Shown here one piece after another: positions 28,135-32,524 of a DNA stretch of 32,524 nt. The notes under the pieces are model-generated. The model had not been told where the DNA came from. It worked only from the letters and a program-made list of their open reading frames with translations, and searched no databases. Each line of letters begins with the position of its first letter. Position 1 is the first letter of the stretch. The DNA is from an uncultured Clostridia bacterium (GTDB taxonomy: Bacteria; Bacillota; Clostridia; Christensenellales; DTU072): the NCBI GenBank assembly GCA_944372665.1, contig CALVZV010000013.1:1-32524 (forward strand), in the 5' to 3' direction. A program made the translations under genes and the position numbers.

Positions 28135-28158
28135 AAAAGGAGCCGCGAGGCTCCTTTT
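28135..28158. terminator. Bidirectional terminator between the surface protein and SIS gene
   Basis: Perfect 10-bp stem AAAAGGAGCC/GGCTCCTTTT (28135-28144 with 28149-28158) with a GCGA tetraloop. T-rich 3' ends occur on both strands. It serves the two convergent genes. Confidence 0.93.
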
Positions 28159-28160
28159 AA

Positions 28161-29195
28161 TTATTTCGTGATAGTCACCTTGGTGCGGTTTCTGGGTGAA
28201 TCGGGATTAATACCCAGCGCTTCCGCCATATATGCGACATAAAGCTCTATTGCCAGAGAGTAAACAAACGGCACGTTCATTCCGCGGCTAACGGGCATTT
28301 CCAGGCACTGCGCCGACATGCGTTTTATCTCCTTTATGTCCGTAAACGAAATTATATTCGCTCCCAATAAAGCCAGCCGCGTTGCCATGCTGATAAACTC
28401 CGCGGTGAACTCCGAATCGGGCGCGAGCAGCAGGACGGTCGTTCCTTCCTCGACGATGGATATGGGCCCGTGCATGAAATCGGAAGTCGAGAACGGACGG
28501 CTGAATTTATAGCATGACTCCATCATTTTCAGAGAAAGTTCGCTTGCCGCGCATTGGGGAAGACCGCGCGTCAGAATGATGAAATTGTTTATTTTCTGGG
28601 TGCTTTCCGCAAAATCTTTAATTTTGTCTTTGTAATCGTTTATAAAATCGGAGAGAAGCGGAGGAAGTTCAGCGGGGTTCATCTTTGCGGAAACCGACGA
28701 CAGGGCGTTCGATAACAAAAACATCGCCGCAAGCTCCGCAAGGAAAGTTTTGGTGGCTCCGACGCTGATCTCCTCGCCCGCAGCAAGGTCGATGTGATAA
28801 TCGGCGATCTTTGCGAGAGGCGATTCCGAATTGTTGGTGACCGCCACCGTCAGCGCGCCCGTTTTCTTTGCCGATTCGACGACCATCAGGGTGTCCGTTG
28901 ACATGCCGCTTTGGGATATCGCCAGCACCATGTTTTTGGAAAGATTGACCTCGGCTCCGTATACCGTGGTGATCGACGGGGTGAATTTGCTGACCATTAC
29001 TTCGCCTATGGCTTCGACAATATATTTGAAATAAGTCGCCGCGTTGTCCGAAGTGCCGCGCGCAACTGTTGTGATATTGGTGATTCCGCGTTCTTTGAAA
29101 ACTTTGGCAATGTCTTTTATGACCTGCTTGTTAGCCGCCATTACGTTCCTGACGACGTCGGGGGCAGACAAGAATTCATTCAGCATTACGGACAT
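28161..29195 (-). CDS. SIS-domain sugar-phosphate isomerase/deaminase (GlmS/NagB-II-like)
   Basis: A 344-residue protein of two SIS domains, like the isomerase half of GlmS without its glutaminase half. The first domain has VARGTSDNAA (44-53), ISQSGMSTDT (93-102) and EEISVGATKT (141-150). The second has TRGLPQCAASELSLKMME and FSTSDFMHGP (about 235-244). The end, NPDSPRNRTKVTITK, is typical. Family members interconvert or deaminate fructose/glucosamine 6-phosphates or related amino sugars; the exact substrate is open. The ATG at 29195 has AGGAGA upstream. Longer in-frame starts would extend through the promoter. Confidence 0.87.
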   Translation of the reverse strand: MSVMLNEFLSAPDVVRNVMAANKQVIKDIAKVFKERGITNITTVARGTSDNAATYFKYIVEAIGEVMVSKFTPSITTVYGAEVNLSKNMVLAISQSGMSTDTLMVVESAKKTGALTVAVTNNSESPLAKIADYHIDLAAGEEISVGATKTFLAELAAMFLLSNALSSVSAKMNPAELPPLLSDFINDYKDKIKDFAESTQKINNFIILTRGLPQCAASELSLKMMESCYKFSRPFSTSDFMHGPISIVEEGTTVLLLAPDSEFTAEFISMATRLALLGANIISFTDIKEIKRMSAQCLEMPVSRGMNVPFVYSLAIELYVAYMAEALGINPDSPRNRTKVTITK

Positions 29196-29228
29196 TTCCG
29201 TCTCTCCTAGGTAAGTCGATTTGATATT

Positions 29229-29257
29229 ATTATATGCCAACGTATCATAAAAGTAAA
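29229..29257 (-). promoter_or_regulatory. Promoter of the SIS gene
   Basis: Minus strand: TTTACT (29257-29252), 17-base spacer, perfect TATAAT (29234-29229). Confidence 0.8.
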
Positions 29258-29303
29258 ACGAATTGACCCAAAAAAAGCGGCGTAAAATTTCCATCATAAG
29301 CGA

Positions 29304-29332
29304 ATACAGCCTCCTTCGTAAAGAGGCTGTAT
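29304..29332. repeat. Strong inverted repeat after the transporter relic
   Basis: Perfect 10-bp arms ATACAGCCTC (29304-29313) and GAGGCTGTAT (29323-29332) with a nine-base loop. The stem can extend with CGC/GCG after one bulged A. It lies just past the 3' end of the decayed permease. It lacks a T tract, so terminator function is uncertain. Confidence 0.6.
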
Positions 29333-29373
29333 CGCAAGCGGCACACGTCGGTTATTCAATCATCCGAATACAG

Positions 29374-29689
29374 TTACAAAGCGCGAATACTGTTCACGGG
29401 CTGTTTTTTGGAATAGATCAATACGGGGATTACAGTGGCTATTGTCGCCGTAACAACGGAAACCGCCGTCATCATCAGGGCGTTCAGCCATCCGAAGTCC
29501 ATGACCGAAATATTTATCAAATCGGTATCCAGCAATTCTTTGTTCAACTTCGGGCATGCGTCCCTGAATCAACCGCAAAGACGCGCCGTTATCCTCCGAA
29601 AAAGCTATGCCGGCAAAATAATAAGGATAAAACTCGTTATCATCAAGCTCGAGTCCGTTTACGACAAAACTTTGATTCAATGTTCCGAT
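29374..29689 (-). pseudogene. Relic of a MacB/FtsX-like ABC permease (C-terminal part)
   Basis: Two frames are needed. The first reads from about 29689 and contains SLRLIQGRMPEVEQRIAG, which resembles the extracellular MacB-type domain (GRMPENENE pattern). A frame change near 29536 is then needed to read DLINISVMDFGWLNALMMTAV, the last membrane helix and the typical ending KKQPVNSIRAL before TAA at 29374. The three earlier membrane helices are missing. It is probably the distal part of the same kind of ATPase-permease gene whose start is at 32352. No function is expected. Confidence 0.7.
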
Positions 29690-29740
29690 TCATACATTTT
29701 TGTTCTGTTTTTGTTTGTCTTCGCAATGCGACTTTTTTCC

Positions 29741-29769
29741 AATATACCATATGGCAACTTTAATTTCAA
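29741..29769 (-). promoter_or_regulatory. Promoter with CCATATGG palindrome, upstream of the permease relic
   Basis: Minus strand: TTGAAA (29769-29764), 17-base spacer, TATATT (29746-29741). The palindrome CCATATGG (29747-29754) directly abuts the -10 box, as it does in the promoter at 32406-32433. Confidence 0.6.
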
Positions 29770-29807
29770 GACAGGCATATTCGGACGTGTTTAACGCTTT
29801 ACGCGGA

Positions 29808-29836
29808 TTGAACGGATTCAGGTAAAGTGTTATAAT
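29808..29836 (+). promoter_or_regulatory. Promoter of the Vat-like acetyltransferase gene
   Basis: TTGAAC (29808-29813), 17-base spacer, perfect TATAAT (29831-29836). The leader is about 50 bases, without a visible leader peptide or attenuator hairpin. Confidence 0.85.
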
Positions 29837-29895
29837 ACGTTTATAAAAACGGAAATCGGATCTCGAAACACATTCGGAAACGAAAAGGAGTAATT

Positions 29896-30534
29896 ATGAA
29901 TAAATACGGTCCCGATCCGGATCTCGCTTTTCCCAATCCGCGAATCCCGAGTCTTTGTTTCATAAAAAACGTTATTACCCGTCCGAATATTATTGTGGGC
30001 GACTACACTTATTATGACGACGATACGGGCGCCGAAAATTTCGAAAAGCACGTTACGCATCACTACGAATTTTACAAAGACAAGCTGATAATCGGTAAAT
30101 TCTGCGCGATCGCCAAAGGCGTAGAGTTTATTATGAACGGCGCCAACCATCTGATGTGTGCGGCGACAACGTATCCTTTTGCGATCATGGGAAACGGGTG
30201 GGAGAAAATCACTCCCGATCTCCGGGATCTGCCCTTTAAAGGCGACACCGTGATAGGCAACGACGTTTGGATAGGGCAACATGCCACGATCCTGCCGGGA
30301 GTTCACATAGGCGACGGCGCCATAGTCGGCGCGAATTCGGTAGTTTCGAAAGACGTCGAGCCGTACTCCGTCGTCGCGGGCAATCCCGCGCGTTTGATAC
30401 GCAAGCGTTTCGACGAAGAAACGACAAAATTCTTATTGGAACTGAAATGGTGGGATTGGGACGCTAAAAAGATTTTCGACAATCTCGAAATCCTTTGCTC
30501 GGCGGACGTATCGGAAATAAAAAAACTTTTGTGA
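29896..30534 (+). CDS. vat: Vat-type (streptogramin A/xenobiotic) O-acetyltransferase
   Basis: A 212-residue left-handed beta-helix acetyltransferase that uses acetyl-CoA. It follows the Vat pattern closely: VGDYTYYDDDTG near residue 34, IIGKFCAIAKGVEFIMNGANH with the catalytic His 85, YPFAIMGNGWEK, KGDTVIGNDVWIG, GDGAIVGANSVVSKDV, and the C-terminal KWWDWDAKKIFDN. Vat enzymes inactivate virginiamycin M-type streptogramins; the related CatB branch acetylates chloramphenicol. Length and the C-terminal KWWDW favour Vat-like, but the drug substrate is inferred only. AAAGGAG precedes the ATG. It lies between pieces of a decayed transporter, which fits an acquired accessory gene. Its stop is 14 bases from the convergent EamA stop. 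Confidence 0.87.
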   Translation: MNKYGPDPDLAFPNPRIPSLCFIKNVITRPNIIVGDYTYYDDDTGAENFEKHVTHHYEFYKDKLIIGKFCAIAKGVEFIMNGANHLMCAATTYPFAIMGNGWEKITPDLRDLPFKGDTVIGNDVWIGQHATILPGVHIGDGAIVGANSVVSKDVEPYSVVAGNPARLIRKRFDEETTKFLLELKWWDWDAKKIFDNLEILCSADVSEIKKLL

Positions 30535-30548
30535 GCGGGTGCCGAGTT

Positions 30549-31547
30549 TCATTCCGAACGGTCGGAATCGGCGGAAGCATCCGAAACTTCGGATCGTTCG
30601 GGATCGTTTGCGGCGTCGGCGCGCCCCGGGTTTCCTGCACCTTTTTCGGGTTCGGAGCGCCGCTTAAATAAAGCTTTGTCATTTGCCGATAGCCACGCTC
30701 CCGTAGCCATCAACGCCAATGCGATAAAATAGGTATAGCGGGGAATCTCTTTGAAGATTGCCAACGATAACAGTGTACCGATAAACGGAGCCGCGGCATA
30801 ATAGGCGCTTGTGCGCGCCGCGCCCAGCAGCCTTTGCGCGTGAACATAGAAAAATATGCTGAGTCCGTATGCCACGAATCCTACTGCCGACACCGCAAAA
30901 ACGCTCCATAGTACCGTTATCCGTTCGCCGGTAGCAAATCCGATTATCAGCGATCCCGCGCCCGAGAAAATACCTTTCAGCAACACGATCTGAAGCGGGT
31001 CTTTAGCGGAAATTTTTCTGGTACAGTTGTTTTCCAATCCCCACAGCACGCAGGCTGCGAGTATCGTCAACGATCCCGCCGAAAATTTCAGCTTCGAGAT
31101 ATCATCCAACGAAAGCAACGCGCACGACGCGGTTACGAACAGTATTCCCGCCCAAAGCCGCGGGCTGATTTTTTCTTTGAATATGACCAGCGCTATCACC
31201 GCGGTGGCAACTATTTCGAAGTTATTCAGCAGCGACGCATTTGCCGCAGAAGTGGATTTTAAACCGAATAACAGACAAATCGGCGCCGCGATATCCAGCA
31301 GTATCATGGCAACGGTATAAGGCAGGTCCTTTTTAGTCAGCCGCGACTCGTTCGTTTCGCGTTTTAAAACTTTTCGCGTCAACGCTATCATACCCATGCC
31401 CGCGCCTGCCCCGATATACAAAAAACCCGCCGTCAGCGTGGAAGGCATATAGTCCAGCAACAGTTTTGACAGCGGGGAATTCAGCGCGTATAACGCTGCC
31501 GCCAGAACGGCGAAAAATATTCCCTTTTTAATAGCGGAAGCGCTCAT
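30549..31547 (-). CDS. EamA/DMT family exporter
   Basis: A 332-residue membrane protein with about ten helices in two EamA repeats. The first opens IFFAVLAAALYALNSPLSKLLL and has TSAANASLLNNFEIVATAVIALVIFKE. The second has GAARTSAYYAAAPFIGTLLSLAIFKE, ending in ALMATGAWLSAND. The last 40 residues are a hydrophilic, charged tail not usual for the family (PERSEVSDASADSDRSE). It starts on the ATGA overlapping the CsoR gene stop, so the two form one operon. The substrate is unknown; the regulator suggests export linked to metal or thiol stress. Confidence 0.88.
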   Translation of the reverse strand: MSASAIKKGIFFAVLAAALYALNSPLSKLLLDYMPSTLTAGFLYIGAGAGMGMIALTRKVLKRETNESRLTKKDLPYTVAMILLDIAAPICLLFGLKSTSAANASLLNNFEIVATAVIALVIFKEKISPRLWAGILFVTASCALLSLDDISKLKFSAGSLTILAACVLWGLENNCTRKISAKDPLQIVLLKGIFSGAGSLIIGFATGERITVLWSVFAVSAVGFVAYGLSIFFYVHAQRLLGAARTSAYYAAAPFIGTLLSLAIFKEIPRYTYFIALALMATGAWLSANDKALFKRRSEPEKGAGNPGRADAANDPERSEVSDASADSDRSE

Positions 31548-31807
31548 AACAGTTTATCGATCGCTTTTTTCAGATAGGTTATCGCGTCCTCGTCGTTCTC
31601 ACGCACTGCATTTATCACGCAATGGTCCAGATGATCTTTCAGAATTATTTTTCCCGTATTGGTGATTTCCGATCTGACGGCAGCAAGTTGAATCAATATT
31701 TCCGAACAATCTCTGCCGTCCTCGACCATTTTTTTAACCGCGTTCAAATGTCCCGAAGCTCTCGACAATCTGTTCAGCACGGCTCCGGTGTGTTCGTGTT
31801 TTTCCAT
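31544..31807 (-). CDS. csoR: CsoR-family metal-sensing repressor
   Basis: An 87-residue all-helical DUF156/CsoR protein. It keeps Cys 34 (GRDCSEILIQLAAVRSEI) and His 59/Cys 63 (LKDHLDHC), the Cys-His-Cys set of Cu(I)-sensing CsoR. CstR keeps two Cys without this His, and FrmR and RcnR use other sets. GAGG lies seven bases before the ATG. A CsoR-like inverted repeat overlaps the predicted transcription start, so autorepression is likely. It is translationally coupled to the EamA exporter. Copper as the signal is inferred from the ligands; the usual CopA ATPase partner is not in the window. Confidence 0.9.
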   Translation of the reverse strand: MEKHEHTGAVLNRLSRASGHLNAVKKMVEDGRDCSEILIQLAAVRSEITNTGKIILKDHLDHCVINAVRENDEDAITYLKKAIDKLL

Positions 31808-31820
31808 ATTATACCCTCAA

Positions 31821-31841
31821 ATATCCCCTGTGGGGGGATAT
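31821..31841. promoter_or_regulatory. CsoR-like operator
   Basis: Perfect 8-base arms ATATCCCC (31821-31828) and GGGGATAT (31834-31841) around a five-base centre. The G/C tracts flanked by AT match the pattern of CsoR-family operators. It overlaps the predicted start point (about 31839) of the csoR-EamA operon. Confidence 0.85.
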
Positions 31842-31845
31842 AGAG

Positions 31846-31874
31846 AGTATACTTCTTTTTGTAAATAAAGTCAA
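31846..31874 (-). promoter_or_regulatory. Promoter of the csoR-EamA operon
   Basis: Minus strand: TTGACT (31874-31869), 17-base spacer, TATACT (31851-31846). A second TATAAT touching the ATG cannot be its -10 box, because initiation would fall inside the gene. The stretch 31875-32013 beyond it shows no recognisable gene. Confidence 0.85.
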
Positions 31875-32013
31875 TGCCGACGAAAGTGCGAAACAGCGAA
31901 AAAAATTCGGGATGCCGTAAACTTCAACCGTATTCGAAAAGGAAAACGCAAAAGGAAAGAAGCGGCGGTCGGGCTTTTATATGCAAACCGGATAATCTTC
32001 CGCCTTATTAGGT

Positions 32014-32352
32014 TTACCCGCTCGCTTTTGTTTTGGCGCGCAACGAAACAGCGACGGCAAGCTTTAATAAATTGTAATTGCCGCACACAATTTAGAGGTT
32101 CGGATACGAAGAGACACAAAAAGTCCGTCGCCGAAAAATCGCGGCTGCTTTTACCCATTATGACGATTTCGCCGGAGTCGGCTTTGTCCAGACCTCCCAT
32201 CACGTTCATGAGAGTGGATTTTCCGCAGCCCGATTTGTCGAGAATGAATACAAGCCCCGTATCTTCGAATTTCAGAGAGACGTCGACCAAAGCTTTTGTG
32301 TCGGCTCCTCGTTTGCCTTTATAAGTTTTCGATACGTTTTTTATTCGAGCAT
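32014..32352 (-). pseudogene. Relic of an ABC ATPase-permease gene (N-terminal ATPase part)
   Basis: A good ribosome site (AAAGGAG) precedes ATG 32352, but a one-base loss in the second or third codon gives an immediate TAA. Restoring the frame gives RIKNVSKTYKG and then DVSLKFEDTGLVFIL, as in clostridial ATPase-permease fusions. The Walker A region reads DKSGCGKST, with Asp in place of the first Gly. GLDKADSGEIVIMGKSS follows. After about 32120 the frame breaks again; a remnant NYNLL, probably of the Q-loop segment (FQEYNLL), lies near 32070. The permease part is absent here. Non-functional as read. Confidence 0.78.
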
Positions 32353-32405
32353 AATGTCTCCTTTTTGATGCTAATTTGCGTTTTTAGAACAATGCTGTTA
32401 AACAT

Positions 32406-32433
32406 ATTATGCCATATGGCTATCAAAATTCAA
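32406..32433 (-). promoter_or_regulatory. Promoter with CCATATGG palindrome, upstream of the ATPase relic
   Basis: Minus strand: TTGAAT (32433-32428), 16-base spacer, CATAAT (32411-32406). CCATATGG (32412-32419) directly abuts the -10 box; the palindrome extends to GCCATATGGC. Confidence 0.6.
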
Positions 32434-32470
32434 CAGCGGGATTTTTGACCGTACTTGCGCTTTTCGGCTA

Positions 32471-32518
32471 TTGATTGTATTTCGGTAAAGATGTATAATA
32501 ATATAAAAGCGCAAGGAG
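32471..32518 (+). promoter_or_regulatory. Promoter and ribosome site for a gene beyond the window
   Basis: TTGATT (32471-32476), 17-base spacer, perfect TATAAT (32494-32499), then AAGGAG (32513-32518). With six bases left in the window, a start codon should lie at or just after 32525 on the plus strand. Confidence 0.82.
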
Positions 32519-32524
32519 TATTTT

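Noticed and set aside
29304..29332. Hairpin read as a standard terminator
   Set aside because: The stem is strong but neither strand has a T tract after it, so it is listed only as an inverted repeat.
30549..30660. Small inverted repeats in the EamA tail as a terminator for the Vat gene
   Set aside because: Stems of 6-7 bp without T tracts; better explained by repetitive Ser/Asp/Arg codons of the tail.
31808..31813. TATAAT directly before the csoR ATG as its -10 box
   Set aside because: Transcription would start inside the gene. The TTGACT-17-TATACT pair further upstream, with the operator over its start point, fits better.

Overview
The window looks like a chromosomal segment of an anaerobic Firmicute, most likely an uncultivated member of class Clostridia. 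The evidence is a WhiA regulator, an RqcP-type S4 protein, a DUF1540 protein, a YkvI-type membrane protein, a CsoR repressor, two U32 proteins in tandem, AGGAGG-type ribosome sites and canonical TTGACA/TATAAT promoters. Base composition is near 50% GC. No tRNA, rRNA, CRISPR array or intact insertion sequence was seen.

Left part (1-11.9 kb): the end of rplL with its terminator, then rplI, a DUF1540 protein, a fused ispDF and an rqcP-like gene on mixed strands. These are followed by rpoB and rpoC from a separate promoter with a long leader, and then metK. The usual rplL-rpoB continuity is broken by about 2.8 kb.

Middle part (12-17.3 kb): a small conserved protein, then an operon of two overlapping U32 genes (tRNA/rRNA hydroxylation type, Fe-S) and a PHP-domain metallohydrolase.

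Minus-strand block (17.4-26.6 kb): seven tightly packed genes run right to left. They are a NitT/TauT-type ABC transporter (lipoprotein, ATPase, permease), a YkvI-like membrane protein, murB, whiA and dnaE. A bidirectional terminator closes the block, and rapZ and yvcK, commonly found between murB and whiA, are absent. A hairpin that buries the ribosome site sits between the transporter and the YkvI gene. Divergently there is a surface protein with a signal peptide, Ig-like/FIVAR-like regions and a C-terminal membrane anchor, probably made from a leaderless mRNA. A SIS-domain sugar-phosphate enzyme follows, convergent with it.

Right part (29.2-32.5 kb): an accessory region. Pieces of a decayed ATPase-permease (MacB/FtsX-like) transporter lie on both sides of a Vat-type acetyltransferase and a CsoR-EamA exporter operon with a clear CsoR-like operator. 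The promoters before both decayed pieces carry the same palindrome, CCATATGG, directly abutting the -10 box. The last bases hold a promoter and ribosome site for a plus-strand gene that starts just beyond the window.

Most of the window is housekeeping. The least ordinary parts are the decayed transporter with the shared promoter element, the CsoR-controlled exporter, the probable leaderless transcripts and the SD-masking hairpin. I did not find a convincing new multi-gene system.
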